Positions 47,901 to 55,329 of a DNA stretch of 64,000 bases are shown here, one piece after another. A program made the translations under genes and the position numbers. The stretch lies in contig CP136064.1 in assembly GCA_032622095.1 (NCBI GenBank), positions 174,472,310 through 174,536,309 on the forward strand. The letters run 5' to 3'. The notes beneath the pieces were generated by a model, which saw only the letters and a program-made list of their open reading frames with translations, did not search any database and was not told the DNA's origin. The DNA is from Siphonodentalium dalli. Taxonomy: Eukaryota > Mollusca > Scaphopoda > Gadilida > Siphonodentaliidae. The first letter of the stretch is position 1, and every line of letters starts with the position of its first letter.

Positions 47901-49734
47901 TATTCTATGTGTAATTTAACATGAAAGTTAGATTATTATACACCATTATGACCATAGGATGTCATTCTTTCCGATGTATATAGCATCATGTATTGATTTG
48001 TGAGGTAAATCGAGTAAAACACAACAAATTCCCGCGAAAAACCATGGGCGTAACTCGTGTTATAAGAAGCCTATGGCGGCGAACTCGGACTAAATACCAG
48101 CATCTCTCCATCCCAATATCTTAGCTGGTTTTAGTACGAGAAGACTTGGACTAGTAATATGGTAGTCAATTGTCCGATAAGGTTCGGATGCTTCATGCAC
48201 TCTAACAGCAGGATAACAAATTGAGACGTATACTCGCAGACACGTGAACAAATATATGGGTTACTTCGTGAACATACCGACCCAATCCAAAACGATGATC
48301 TCTAATTCAGTACAAGCTGGGCTGGCAGCCTGCAATATAAAAAATATCGTCCGCTTCAGGTGTAAAATCCGTTGATGTTTATTTCAGCAAATTAAGCTTC
48401 AAATCTTAATTTTTTCACTCACGAGCAACCATTCCAACACAATTTAATATGGATAGAGCATGTTTCAACTTAATATGTGAAATTCACATAGAGATCAAGA
48501 GCAGAAGTAGCGATTAATTTAAGTACTACAGTCATGTAGATTTACGTTTCGCAATGGAATTTCTCATTTTTGTTATGTGTGAAAGACTTCTGGATATTGA
48601 TAAATGGAATAAATGTTAGGTATACCATCAATTGGAAATAACTTTGACAAGTTAATTTAGTCTGACGTGAACACTTTGTCTTAACGCAATGATCACACTC
48701 ACCCACGAGAACCCGACGCAACCTATAGCGTCTGAAAGCATGTCAGCTAGCAGTGACGGGTAGGAGTTTCCTGCTGGGAAGTATGCGTGGAAGTTTGGAT
48801 GTTGCCAATGTGTTATCTGAAATGGGAACATCGTTGAAACCGGGCAGGAGGAACAGTTTTGTGCAGTGGCATAACTATACTATATCCTAATTATTCATTT
48901 ATGTGCTCACAGTGTGGTGGGCTATATGCTTTATTCTCTGATATAACATATTCTTCTTCTTCATCATCATCATCATCATCGCCATCGTCATCATCATTGT
49001 CATCATCATCATCACCATCTTACCACGACCACAGTCACCATCACCATCACCACCATCATCACAACTATCATCACCATCACCGTCATCGTCATCATCATCA
49101 CCACCATCACCATCATCAGAATTGTATTCATATTTATGTGGTAGACTATATATGCTTTATTCTCGGATCCAAGATACAACACCGTCATCATCATCATCAT
49201 CGTTATTATTATCATCAACATCATCATCATCCACGTCATCAGTTGAAACCGCGAAGGAGGAACAGTTTTGTGCAGTGGCATAACTATACTATAGTCCGAA
49301 TTATTCATATATGTGATCAAATTGTATCAATAAAATACCAACGTTTAATAAAAACTTGACAATAATCATTTGAAAATGTCAAATCATTGAAAGATATTCT
49401 GAAAATAATATTTAGACTAAGCTGTTTGAACTTATTACACTATTAGCGATGTATGTTGATAAATCACTGTAAAATTGTTTTTTACATGAGTCCCTTTAAA
49501 TGGCAAACATAAATAGAAAAGACGAAAACTCACACCAGGCATAATGGCCTTTTCGACGTCGTTCATTATGTCCTTGAAATCTTCTCCTTTCTTTGGTGGT
49601 CTGGAAGGCAGCATCTTCTGTAAGTATCCAGGTTCAACTTCAGGTGTGACCCGCCTCATATCCAGCGTCTCCAGATACTCAGCTATGTAGTCCACCATCT
49701 CTTTGCCCCTTTTTCTGAATTCTGATGAATCCAT
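13023..49734 (-). CDS. Tdc: Tyrosine decarboxylase-like group II PLP decarboxylase, 14 coding exons
   Basis: Predicted to decarboxylate an aromatic amino acid, most likely tyrosine to tyramine, in the cytosol, using PLP. Coding segments, 5' to 3' on the minus strand: 49734-49534, 48816-48703, 48329-48278, 46205-46141, 45883-45749, 45146-45036, 43871-43839, 42408-42247, 41125-41058, 28502-28432, 26662-26643, 26113-26015, 21677-21576, 13487-13023. They total 1698 nt (565 codons plus stop), all phases agree, and every junction is AG/GT. Visible signatures: N-terminal [12 protein letters not shown] and [37 protein letters not shown] with the PLP-stacking His191; HVDAAYAG with Asp270; FNPNKW with the Schiff-base Lys302; PLSRRFR with Ser351. 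From family knowledge, [23 protein letters not shown] and [11 protein letters not shown] are closer to insect Tdc than to DDC (NPHKW, PLGRRF) or HDC (NPSKW). A tail of about 90 residues follows the fold, as in other long Tdc proteins. Introns are large and full of transposons. Substrate is inferred. Confidence 0.9.
13794..14024 (+). pseudogene. LINE ORF2 C-terminal fragment
   Basis: 76 codons with [20 protein letters not shown], a pattern like the C-terminal zinc-knuckle and tail of invertebrate non-LTR reverse transcriptases (C-x-GDE-HYL-EC), ending at a stop followed by a TGTTGTTGTTGATG 3' end. 5'-truncated remnant, just upstream of Tdc exon 14. Confidence 0.5.
14071..14190. repeat. (GAT)n microsatellite
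   Basis: Nearly pure GAT/GAC triplets. The poly-aspartate ORF reading through it is not a gene. Confidence 0.9.
14470..14840. repeat. Partial copy of the 47.25-48.16 kb MITE family
   Basis: Shares TTTTAAAAATATGTCAACA, GGTAAATGTCTCTTTTCACA and CCTTAGCTGGTTTT with sequence near 47260-47560 and 48110-48150. Fragmentary. Confidence 0.4.
14857..16152. mobile_element. TTAAGCG-palindrome MITE, about 1.3 kb, well-preserved copy
   Basis: TIRs ATGGGAGGCCAAATTCACAT (14857 on) and its complement ending at 16152. Inside both ends lie arrays of TTGCGCTTAAGCGCAA, a perfect 16-bp palindrome, at 14888-15016 and 16044-16125. GATCTGT occurs next to both ends, a possible target duplication. The interior includes a long palindrome at 15311-15526 and no coding region. 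Confidence 0.75.
15311..15526. repeat. Spacerless palindrome with 108-bp arms
   Basis: The arms meet at 15418/15419 in AAGCTCTCGAGAGCTT. ATACAGTAATGCTC at 15311 pairs with GAGCATTACTGTAT ending at 15526. Only a few mismatches occur along the arms (for example CATCG against CATTG near the centre). It can form a long hairpin. Confidence 0.85.
16876..17000 (-). pseudogene. Isolated exon-like segment resembling kynurenine aminotransferase
   Basis: 125 nt open between an AG acceptor (TGATTAG) and a GT donor (GTAATT), phase 1 on both sides. It encodes [20 protein letters not shown], then a D-D-Y. The P-x-GGYF--DxS-LDLSD pattern recalls the C-terminal half of class I kynurenine aminotransferases / cysteine conjugate beta-lyases (P-x-GGYF-IADVS-LDPDLSD). 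No neighbouring exons of such an enzyme are visible. It lies inside a long-TIR element and a Tdc intron, so a captured or relic exon is most likely. Confidence 0.4.
17162..18613. mobile_element. Foldback element of about 1.45 kb
   Basis: AATGGGGATAACGACATG at 17162 is mirrored at 18596-18613, followed inward by TACACCTGG. Further in, the minus-strand frame near 17520-17618 (NGFE-D--IQSYHT-K) and the plus-strand frame near 18211-18300 ([16 protein letters not shown]) are inverted copies. No protein family was recognised. Confidence 0.55.
19240..19930. repeat. Tandem repeat of about 170 bp with GGCCGCCAT-TTGG words
   Basis: Units begin near 19257, 19427, 19597 and 19771 with TTTC-G-CCGCCATTTTGGCC. 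A related unit lies at 20105 inside the right arm of the surrounding element. A minus-strand ORF (19518-19919) passes through with a period near 58 codons (NP-W-P-W---EKSPK), because the unit is close to a multiple of three. Confidence 0.65.
20580..20870. repeat. Dispersed repeat shared with 41.4-41.95 kb
   Basis: The reverse complement shares CTTTAC-GTTACAG, the TTATTAATAATG-like core and CACTGCGAGTGC--TGTCCCTTTAA with 41715-41945 and 41395-41440. Non-coding. 20870-21575 and 21680-22575 show no further gene. Confidence 0.4.
21576..21677 (-). CDS. Tdc: Tdc coding exon 13 (residues 378-411)
   Basis: 102 nt encoding [19 protein letters not shown] and MGLACFKLK, the start of the C-terminal small domain. 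Acceptor TTTTAAG, donor GTGAGC, phase 0 on both sides. Confidence 0.9.
22580..22733. repeat. Small hairpin element, copy 1
   Basis: Begins GATCTTCAACTCGTTATG and ends GATCCTCTATATATG. The arms (AAGATTTGATGAAACTCATT, AAATTTGATTC) are inverted around ACAACTCGTCTACGACTTGC. It shares its ends with 40866-40971. Confidence 0.6.
23026..25418. mobile_element. DNA transposon with about 440-bp terminal inverted repeats
   Basis: Arms 23026-23461 and 24968-25418: TATTCTCCAGGTGCATTG, GGTGATCGGCGATCTGCTGG, TTTTGCCCGCACAT and AATATTTCCCCTAC in the left arm are mirrored in the right. The 1.5-kb interior carries a broken plus-strand coding region (24151-24990). Total length about 2.4 kb. Exact outer ends and target duplication were not resolved. 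A small tandem duplication (TTAGGAATATATATGCCTAA, two copies) lies at 23595-23670. Confidence 0.7.
24151..24990 (+). pseudogene. Decayed transposon-encoded protein (possibly DUF6589-like)
   Basis: The coding signal switches frame at least three times. Recognisable stretches: [20 protein letters not shown] near 24390, [14 protein letters not shown] near 24495, [20 protein letters not shown] at 24536, [10 protein letters not shown], then [20 protein letters not shown] near 24705-24770. The LGDFH--KEN and HYNR-W-VH patterns recall large uncharacterised proteins repeated in cnidarian, mollusc and hemichordate genomes, which I associate with DUF6589. It sits between long TIRs, so it may be the element's own transposase or a passenger. 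Confidence 0.5.
26015..26113 (-). CDS. Tdc: Tdc coding exon 12 (residues 345-377)
   Basis: 99 nt encoding [20 protein letters not shown] and ending HYIRE. Ser351 aligns with Ser354 of human HDC, a published substrate-specificity position that is Gly in DDC. Acceptor TTTCAG, donor GTGGGT. Confidence 0.93.
26643..26662 (-). CDS. Tdc: Tdc coding exon 11: 20-nt microexon (residues 338-344)
   Basis: Only 20 nt, between TTACAG and GTGAGT. It completes Asp338 and adds KAVDFR, supplying the D-F/Y-R that precedes the conserved HW of the next exon. Without it the reading frame between exons 10 and 12 would be lost. Support is the frame, the splice sites and the family alignment. Confidence 0.85.
26766..27121. 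mobile_element. MITE of 356 bp
   Basis: Terminal AATAGAGATCTTTCGCAAAA at 26766 and its near-complement ending at 27121 continue for about 40 bp of inverted repeat (TTACTATTACGATTACGGAT). No coding. It lies in the intron between Tdc exons 10 and 11, close to the microexon. 27130-28430 holds no other gene; a weak inverted repeat (TTTCTGACCAAAGTG) lies near 27930-28010. Confidence 0.65.
28432..28502 (-). CDS. Tdc: Tdc coding exon 10 (residues 314-337 plus one base of 338)
   Basis: 71 nt completing Trp314 and encoding [20 protein letters not shown], a good match to the Tdc family. Acceptor TTTCAG, donor GTAAGA. Confidence 0.9.
29310..33230 (-). mobile_element. Jockey/CR1-type LINE, nearly complete
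   Basis: Minus-strand non-LTR retrotransposon in the 12.5-kb Tdc intron. The ORF2-like frame runs 33159-29632. It is followed by a 3' UTR ending near 29310 in GAATAAAATATTG-like sequence. 5' and 3' limits are approximate; no target duplication was seen. Confidence 0.75.
29632..33159 (-). pseudogene. LINE endonuclease-reverse transcriptase, one in-frame stop
   Basis: One frame of 1176 codons including its terminator, broken by a single TAA at 32631-32629 after [11 protein letters not shown]. Order: an N-terminal region of about 116 residues; a 2A-like DVHLNPGP at residues 117-124; an AP-endonuclease domain ([33 protein letters not shown]); RT motifs ([36 protein letters not shown]); a C-terminal [13 protein letters not shown] and a knuckle C[12 protein letters not shown]. 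The usual endonuclease S-D-H is R-Y-H (VRYHCPIL), so the catalytic Asp appears lost. Two lesions in an otherwise open frame suggest recent insertion and an inactive copy. Confidence 0.85.
34043..35340 (-). pseudogene. L1/Tx1-type reverse transcriptase, C-terminal half
   Basis: Frames change near 35000 and 34370. [40 protein letters not shown] and, at 34327-34043, [20 protein letters not shown] then C-x2[10 protein letters not shown] follow the usual order of the L1-type C-terminal region. The 3' tail appears to continue to about 33670. Confidence 0.65.
35346..37526. mobile_element. Non-autonomous element with CCTGTTTCATGAA ends
   Basis: Left end GGCCCTGTTTCATGAAAGCA (35349 on) and right end TGCTTCATGAAACAGGCCCC (37507-37526) are inverted, with further inner similarity (ACTTAAGATGGTCATAAG against CTTAAGATAATCTTATGA). 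The interior has C-runs, (CA)n at 35893-35908 and short ORFs without recognisable families. It sits between two halves of the L1-type LINE. About 80 bp of unexplained sequence (37527-37608) separates it from the LINE. Confidence 0.6.
37608..38530 (-). pseudogene. L1/Tx1-type reverse transcriptase, N-terminal half
   Basis: Two open segments in different frames (38530-37970 and 37941 leftward). Motifs: [57 protein letters not shown] 42-bp block encoding [14 protein letters not shown] occurs twice in tandem near 38180-38265, a local duplication not expected in the protein. Confidence 0.7.
38441..38987. mobile_element. hAT-like MITE with CAGGGG ends and 7-bp target duplication
   Basis: Ends CAGGGGGG and CCCCCCTG, with inner inverted similarity (GGCACGTATG near 38473; CATACGTGCC near 38951). 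ATTTGAG flanks both sides. Removing the insert and one ATTTGAG restores the LINE frame [16 protein letters not shown] without a break, which shows the insertion site directly. CAGGGG ends are typical of hAT elements, although hAT duplications are normally 8 bp. Confidence 0.75.
40040..40380. repeat. Two-copy direct repeat of about 170 bp
   Basis: TGATCAAAATTTAACACTGA occurs near 40147 with flanking similarity, and its partner (GCGATCAAAATTTAACACTG) near 40330. The copies are diverged. 39050-40040 and 40380-40865 hold nothing I can identify. Confidence 0.5.
40866..40971. repeat. Small hairpin element, copy 2
   Basis: Begins ATCTTCAACTCGTCCCC and ends GATCCTCTATATATG. The arms CCCAGTTTATAG / CTATAAAATGGGG and GGATTTACAAAA / TTTTGTAAATTCC pair around ATTACTGAACTCG. 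Same ends as 22580-22733 with a different stem. Confidence 0.6.
41058..41125 (-). CDS. Tdc: Tdc coding exon 9 (residues 292-313 plus two bases of 314), PLP lysine
   Basis: 68 nt encoding [15 protein letters not shown]. Lys302 is the predicted Schiff-base lysine. The residue before it is Asn, as in insect Tdc, rather than His (DDC) or Ser (HDC). Acceptor TTACAG, donor GTACGT. The following intron is about 12.5 kb and holds both large LINEs. Confidence 0.92.
41283..41950. repeat. Dispersed repeat shared with 20.58-20.87 kb
   Basis: Two related segments (41395-41600 and 41715-41945) share CACT-CGAGTGCATTG-GTCCCTTTAA and the AACAATTGTTATG core with 20580-20870. ORFs here show no family. They lie between Tdc exons 8 and 9. 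Confidence 0.4.
42087..42170. repeat. Short inverted repeat
   Basis: CCAATGTATTCTCTTATATA is mirrored by TATATAAGAGAATGCATTGG about 60 bp away. It may be a small MITE or hairpin. Confidence 0.5.
42247..42408 (-). CDS. Tdc: Tdc coding exon 8 (residues 238-291)
   Basis: 162 nt encoding [14 protein letters not shown] and [16 protein letters not shown]. Asp270 in HVDAAYAG should hold the PLP pyridine nitrogen. Acceptor CACAG, donor GTTAGT, phase 0 on both sides. Confidence 0.94.
43341..43673 (-). CDS. Unrecognised 110-codon cysteine-rich ORF
   Basis: [20 protein letters not shown] begins a segment with eight cysteines in its first 53 codons (C-x-C--C--C-x-C and later C--C--C), followed by a plain C-terminal part ending ETIVAKI. 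It lies on the same strand as Tdc, in the intron between exons 7 and 8. I know no matching family. Chance, a transposon fragment or a nested gene are all possible; a real gene is the least certain. Confidence 0.2.
   Translation of the reverse strand: MPRRKRCVCHSECYNGLHRCGCHGKSFGGVYIVAKQRFCGLEMFCEYDTYSTCNTQRRALIGKLHPCMPIIFRQNEGHSGGHPDSYFELYDSFVPMLAWAPHIETIVAKI
43839..43871 (-). CDS. Tdc: Tdc coding exon 7 (residues 227-237), 33 nt
   Basis: A short exon encoding [11 protein letters not shown] between TTACAG and GTAAGT, phase 0. It matches the conserved G-L-x-P-F-F strand and joins directly to VCATLGTT of the next exon. Confidence 0.88.
44401..44450. repeat. (TCA)n microsatellite
   Basis: ATCATCATC repeats with one CCTC interruption, in the intron between Tdc exons 6 and 7. 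Confidence 0.9.
45036..45146 (-). CDS. Tdc: Tdc coding exon 6 (residues 190-226)
   Basis: 111 nt. [10 protein letters not shown] carries His191, equivalent to the PLP-ring-stacking His192 of human DDC. Acceptor CTTCAG, donor GTAAGT. Confidence 0.93.
45301..45495. repeat. Degenerate short tandem repeat with CCGAA/TCCGAT words
   Basis: Recurring GGTCCGATATTC-GAAGG-like units of roughly 20-35 bp, poorly conserved. Non-coding. Confidence 0.5.
45749..45883 (-). CDS. Tdc: Tdc coding exon 5 (residues 145-189)
   Basis: 135 nt, phase 0 on both sides. It begins [15 protein letters not shown], the phosphate-binding segment, and ends AYSSKL. Acceptor TTTCAG, donor GTAAAC. The final Leu occupies a position that is usually Glu or Gln in relatives. 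Confidence 0.92.
46141..46205 (-). CDS. Tdc: Tdc coding exon 4 (residues 123-144)
   Basis: 65 nt, completing Gly123 and ending GGGVIQ before GTATAT. It encodes [10 protein letters not shown] and the glycine-rich GIGGGVIQ turn near the cofactor. Confidence 0.92.
47251..48160. mobile_element. MITE of about 0.9 kb
   Basis: The left arm (GTCCAAGTCTTCCCGTACTA, AACCAGCTAAGATATTGGGA, GGCTTCTTATAACACGAGTT) is mirrored at about 48040-48160. The interior contains (AAAT)n at 47647-47672. No coding. It lies between Tdc exons 3 and 4. Confidence 0.7.
48278..48329 (-). CDS. Tdc: Tdc coding exon 3 (residues 106-122 plus one base of 123)
   Basis: 52-nt exon after TTGCAG, ending before GTATGT, phase 1 out. 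It encodes [17 protein letters not shown], a near-invariant block in this family. Confidence 0.92.
48703..48816 (-). CDS. Tdc: Tdc coding exon 2 (residues 68-105)
   Basis: 114 nt, phase 0 on both sides, acceptor TTTCAG and donor GTGAGT. It encodes [20 protein letters not shown] and ends GCVGFSW, the substrate-side loop and PLP-domain entry of group II decarboxylases. HAYFPAGNS is the form expected in Tdc; DDC has FAYFPTASS. Confidence 0.93.
48951..49245. repeat. (CAT)n-rich microsatellite block in Tdc intron 1
   Basis: Two runs (48951-49120 and 49183-49240) of CAT/CAC/TCG triplets. The His/Ser-rich ORF (plus strand) and the Met-rich ORF (minus strand) across it are by-products of the repeat. 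Confidence 0.9.
49534..49734 (-). CDS. Tdc: Tdc coding exon 1 (residues 1-67)
   Basis: Starts at ATG 49734-49732 with [10 protein letters not shown], the usual N-terminus of this family, and ends with IMPG before a GTGAGT donor, phase 0. It encodes the N-terminal helical segment that forms the dimer interface in related decarboxylases. A plausible acceptor (TTTCAG) lies 11 nt upstream of the ATG (exon edge 49745), which implies an untranslated exon further upstream that I cannot locate. Confidence 0.9.
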
Positions 49735-49984
49735 GCCCGGTGAGCCTGAAATCTGTTATTTTTCCTGAGCTAAATGACGCTCCGATTTGGTGCCATATGA
49801 TGCCACACACGTTATTTGTGGTACATCACAGCTACTTTTAAGTATGACACCGGGTACAAACGTTTTCCACTGATTAACGAACAAAATATGATCTTATTCT
49901 CACAAAAGAGACAGAAAGCACCTCAGCTGAGACTGAGAAATGTGCTATTGTGAAATATCCGTTTAGTATTACTCTGGTAAAGCC

Positions 49985-50140
49985 AGGTAAACCATGGTTT
50001 ACATGGCTCTACTCTGATAAAATATGGCAAAGTCAGTTAGACAATGATATACTATGATAAAAGCCATGTAAAAAGGGACATACCCTTGTAAATTCCAAGT
50101 AAAGGCATGATGTACCCCACTTAGATTGGTCGGACTCGAC
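49985..50140. repeat. GTAAACC-rich repeat with inverted copy at 52.85-53.10 kb
   Basis: CTCTGATAAAAT, AGTCAG-T, TTGTAAATTCCAAGTAAA and GTAAACCATGGTTTAC recur in inverted orientation at 52855-53090. Non-coding, within the Tdc 5' flank. Confidence 0.5.
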
Positions 50141-50407
50141 CCTTGCAGAGTTGTTTCCATTTTGGACTTAAATATACACAAACCCATCCCACCTAAATTC
50201 TTGTCCCGGGTTGTAATACGTTTTGTATGAACGATTTAAGTCTGAACTTATATAACGGCAACATACCAGACTTTAGTCAAGAAATATGACTAAGATTCAT
50301 TACGCCCCTCGGGTGTATTCTGGTGTAGAAATTGTTGTATCGCATGGGTGCATGGACGTTTTATTTATAGAAACGGGAATTTTTGGTACACACTGAACGT
50401 TGTAGTG

Positions 50408-50760
50408 CGACGCCGATGTCGACAAATTGCAGTAGGTCCCCTATTTGCGGAGCTAAATTTGCGGAAATGTCGAATTCGCGGAGGTCCCTTTAAATTGTCG
50501 AAATATGTTGATTTTAATGAGGGAACGGGTGCGTATATTTCAATTGATACGTATTTTAAAGAGGTTAGTCGGATACAGACGAATCATCCACCGGTTCGTT
50601 AATTATGTGCTGATCGGTGTGACAATTTGCAGTAAGTCTCTATTTGCGGAGATCCATTTGCGGAGTTCCCAGAATTCGCGGAGGTCCCCTAAAATGGTCG
50701 AAATAGGTTTATTTTAATGAGTGAACGGGTGCGTATATGTCAATTGATACGTATTTTAAA
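50408..50760. repeat. Two direct repeats of about 150 bp
   Basis: 50408-50565 and 50615-50760 share ATTTGCGGAG, GAATTCGCGGAGGTCCC and CAATTGATACGTATTTTAAA. A (CAT)n run follows at 50792-50832. Confidence 0.75.
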
Positions 50761-51118
50761 CAAATAACGAATAGTGGTTTGTTCTATCAATTATATCATC
50801 ATCATTATCACCACCATCATCATCATCAATACCATCGTCATACTATGGAACAAGTTTTGCGACTTTTCGTCCCAATAACATTATTTGCAATGTTTGTTTA
50901 CAAATATATGTATCGTCATTCGATATTATCTTGCGAGTCACTTGAACATATTACTTGCCGTCGAACTCGTATTTTATATAATAGAAGAATGAGTCTATGT
51001 ATATTTTGAATTGCTCGAGTGTTGGAGCCTCAACAGCGAAGTCTGGCAAAGAGTTCCAGCTATTTACCACCCTCTGCGTGAATAAATATTTTCCTATGTC
51101 ATTGTTAACAGTGCGCAT

Positions 51119-51379
51119 CTATAGCTTTTTATTATGTTGGCTTGTTCTTCCTGATGAATTTCTTTCTAATATGTCACATGCATTGATATTGTAATGACAA
51201 TTCAACAGTTTATATACCTCGATTAGATCTCCTCTAAATCTTCGATATTTTAAAGACATCAGATTGAGTCTATCATTCGGTCTCGGTAGCATAGAGTTTT
51301 GATTTGACGAACTAGTTTCGTTGCTTTTCTTTGTATTTTCTCTGACACAATGGTTTGACATTTGTGATGTGGGATCCAT
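51119..51379 (-). pseudogene. CR1/Jockey-type RT C-terminal fragment
   Basis: Encodes RPNDRLNLMSLKYRRFRGDL, then IEVYKLLN and later SGRTSQHNKK. This is the standard C-terminal region (R--L-LL-LKYRR-RGDLI--YK) of CR1/Jockey-type LINE proteins. 5'-truncated; a related broken copy lies on the other strand near 55330-55620. Confidence 0.7.
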
Positions 51380-54300
51380 GCAGAGTTACATTATTCGATG
51401 ATAGGTCTGACCATGCTTATGTATAGGGCGATCGGAAAGTGTCGATGTCCAAGTTCGTGAAAGTTCTATCGACTATGCCGATGATTTGAGAAGCTTTATT
51501 ATTTAGGATATTGTAGGAAGGCTAATCTGGCCGTGTCAAATTGAGCTATAGCGATGGGATATCTCACAGGACAACACATTTCGGGTTTTCGCGGGGTGTG
51601 TATTCGCTGGATTGATAGTTGTAGTATGTAACTATTATGACCACGTTAATTGATTTCGATGTTTAGATATGAAAAATGGCTGGGCAACTCTTGAAGATTT
51701 TATGGCGGGAACACAATGCCTCCGATTTTTATACGCATTTAGAGGCTTTCTGGTGTGGTGAATGAGAAACATGCAGTAATAAGCCGTATTTTTTTTGGTA
51801 ATAATTTGAAGGATTAGTTGTTTTAACGGAATTCTGAGGCGGTGTATGTAACCAATATATTTTATATATATTTTTATAATATATATTTATGCCTAATAAT
51901 ATGATCTCGAGGGCGTTACCATTTCTGATTATGGTTTTCTTGTACTATCATTCCCCATGTATCACTTTTTACGCGCGCTCCGCGTGTATACTGGTGTAGA
52001 GATTCTTGTTTCGAACTGGGCGCATGGGTGTTTTATTTATAGAATGGGAATTTTTGGGAGGATTAAAAGTCGAACTGCGACCGGAGGCCGAGTCCGGTAA
52101 AAGGTGAAGTTGGGAATTTCAATTTCGTTTATTGTCGTTAACATTATGTCAATAATGTTTATTTTTGGTTTGTAATAAGCTATGCCAATTACAAATAAAA
52201 GAAATGAAAAAGTTAATTTGTAAATCTTATATTTCAACTTTTATAGACATTTTTCGTTCTGCAGCCCACTGTGGGTTGTGGTCGGAGACGGCCTAGTCGA
52301 CCGCCGGTTCTTTAATTAGGTGCTGGTTGTTATTGTTAGTTTAATGGAATTCTGAGTTGGTCATTCGCAAAACCAATATATTTTATATTCTATAATTACA
52401 ATCATGGGTATATAATATATGATCTTGAGCGCGTTACCATTTCTGACATTGGTTTTCTTGTATATTATTGTATGGAATTACCTCACCTCAATCGAAATCA
52501 AAGGACATGTGTTATTAAATGCCACATAGCAGTAATATTAGAGAATGCAGAACTCCGTTATTCACAAAATCAATCTCTGACTAGAACCAACCCATATAAA
52601 AAGCATCATGGTTGTATAGCGCCATGTTTTGAAATAACAGACGACTTTTGTAGTAAAGCATTTTCCCCCTCGAATTGACTTAATAACGGGTGTATATATT
52701 TTTTGTATTCAGAAATAAAAAAAAATAATACGAACATTTATTTAAAAAGCGTTTTTAAAGAGCGTTTTTTTTCCAGAAGAAGTGATTTACTACAGTGTGT
52801 TCGAATTTACATTGGTTTTACCCATGTATTGCCCTGTTTCATAACCATTTTACGAGAGTAAAGTGTGGTACGTCATGCCTTTACTTGCATGGGATTTACA
52901 AGGGTATGTTTTTTTTATATGGGTGTACATGGCTCTTACAGAGTTTATCATTGTTGACCTGACTTTAACATGATTTACTTGGAATTTACAAGGGCATGTC
53001 CATTTTACATGGATTTTACCAGAGTATATCAATGTAAACCTGACTTTATCGGAGTAGAGCCTGGTAAACCATGGTTTACCGGACTTTTACCAGAGTGTTT
53101 TATAAGGGTGAATACAGCGAGAAAAGTTATCACATGGCCGGTCAGTACGTGACTTGAAGTAGTCCGCTAGATATGGTTCCTACGAGTATGAGAGTATATT
53201 TTTGGCTACGGAAATGGACGAGCAGTTGAGATTGTATGTACATCCTGTCTCTAAATCGACCCAAACCACACGCCGACTCCATTCGTTGGAAAACATCACC
53301 ACTCTCTATCACGTCCGTGGTTGTATGCACGAGTCAATCGGTTTCATTTATTGATCTTGTGTTAAATTAGCAAAAGTCTGCCGATAGCGTTGAACAACAG
53401 AGAGTAATCATAAATAGAGTTGTTTATATTCGGTGCCAATTAAGATATGCCATTTCCTTTGAACGGAATTCCAATTGTTCTGATCAAATAATAAGACAAG
53501 CATAGGTTTCTAATGATGCCTTTTAGGACGATATGAACGATTGTGTCATTCGGTGTTTGAAAAACAGAATGGGTGGGTATGTTTCGTCAAAATGAAGATA
53601 AGAATAATACTGAAAAGACGATGGCCATGTATAGGTTTATTAACGCCACCAGTGTATACTGTTCTACAAATTTTATAAATAGATAATTGTGTTTTTCCGG
53701 TTATTTTGGGACGCGTTAAAGTTGTACTGCGACCCGAGTCCGGTAAAAGCTGTAGTTGGAATGTCCAAGTTCGTGAAAGTTCTACTGACTATGTCGATGA
53801 TTTGAGAAGCTTTATTGTTTTAGGATATTGTATGAAGGCTAATCTGGCCGTGTCAAATTGAGCTATAGCGATGGGATATCTCATAGGACAACACATTTCG
53901 GGTTTTCGTGGGGTGTGTATTCGCTGGATGTCTTATAGTTGCAGTGTGTAACTATTATGACTGCGTCAATTGCGTTCGATGTTTCGGTATGAACAATGGC
54001 TGGGCCATGCACACTTGAAGATTTTATGGCGGGAACACAATTTTGTATTCGCATTTAGAAGCTTTCTGGTTTGGTGAGTGAAAAACCTGCAGTAATAAGC
54101 CGTAGTTTTTTGTAATAATTTGAAGGATTAGTTGTTTTAACGGAATTCTGAGGCGGTGCATTAATGTAATCAATATATTTTATATTATAATTTATATTTA
54201 TGGCTAATAATATGATCTTGGGGGCGTTACCATTTCTGACTATGGTTTTCTTGTTACCACTGACGGGGAAAACAATAATTATAATGAAACGGCTATGCAT

Positions 54301-55329
54301 TTTATATCGGCAGTGCCTATATATCATGTTCGCGTAAATGCAGGTAAATTGATCATGAATGTATAAACAACAAAACCATAATCAGAAATGGTAACGCCCT
54401 CAAGATCGTATTATTAGCCATAAATATAAATTATAATATAAAATATATTGGTTACATGAATGCACTGCAGAACGAAACATGTCTATAAAAGTTGAAATAT
54501 AAGACTTACAAATTATCTTTTTCATTTCTTTTATTTGTAATTGGCATAGCTTATTACAAACCAAAAATAAACATTATTGACATAATGTTAACGACAATAA
54601 ACGAAATTGAAATTCCCAACTTCACCTTTTACCGGACTCGGCCTCCGGTCGCAGTTCGACTTTAATCCTCCCAAAAATTCCCATTCTATAAATAAAACAC
54701 CCGTGCGCCCAGTTCGAAACAAGAATCTCTACACCAGTATACACGCGGAGCGCGCGTAAAAAGTGATACATGGGGAATGATAGTACAAGAAAACCATAAT
54801 CAGAAATGGTAACGCCCTCGAGATCATATTATTAGGCATAAATATATATTATAAAAATATATATAAAATATATTGGTTACATACACCGCCTCAGAATTCC
54901 GTTAAAACAACTAATCCTTCAAATTATTACAAAAACTACGGCTTATTACTGCAGGTTTCTCATTCACCACACCAGAAAGCTTCTAAATGCGGATCAAAAA
55001 TCGGAGGCATTGTGTTCCCGCAAGAGTGCATGGCCCAGCCATTGTTCATACCTAAACATCGAAAGCAATTAACGCGGTCATAATAGTTACATACTGCAAA
55101 TATAAGACATCCAGCGAATACACACCCCACGAAAACCCGAAATGTGTTGTCCTGCGAGAAATCCCATCGCCATAGCTCAATTTGACACAGCCAGATTAGT
55201 CTTCCTACAATATCCTAAAACAATAAAGCTTCTCAAATCATCCTCATAGTCAACAGAACTTTCACGAACTTGGACATCGATACTTTCTAATCGCTCTACA
55301 TAAGCATGGTCAGACGTATCATCGAATAC

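Noticed and set aside
48859-49359. 166-codon His/Ser-rich ORF
   Set aside because: It is a reading frame through a CAT/TCA microsatellite inside Tdc intron 1.
13023-49734. Annotation as DOPA decarboxylase or histidine decarboxylase
   Set aside because: [19 protein letters not shown] and the long tail fit Tdc better, although substrate cannot be proven from sequence.
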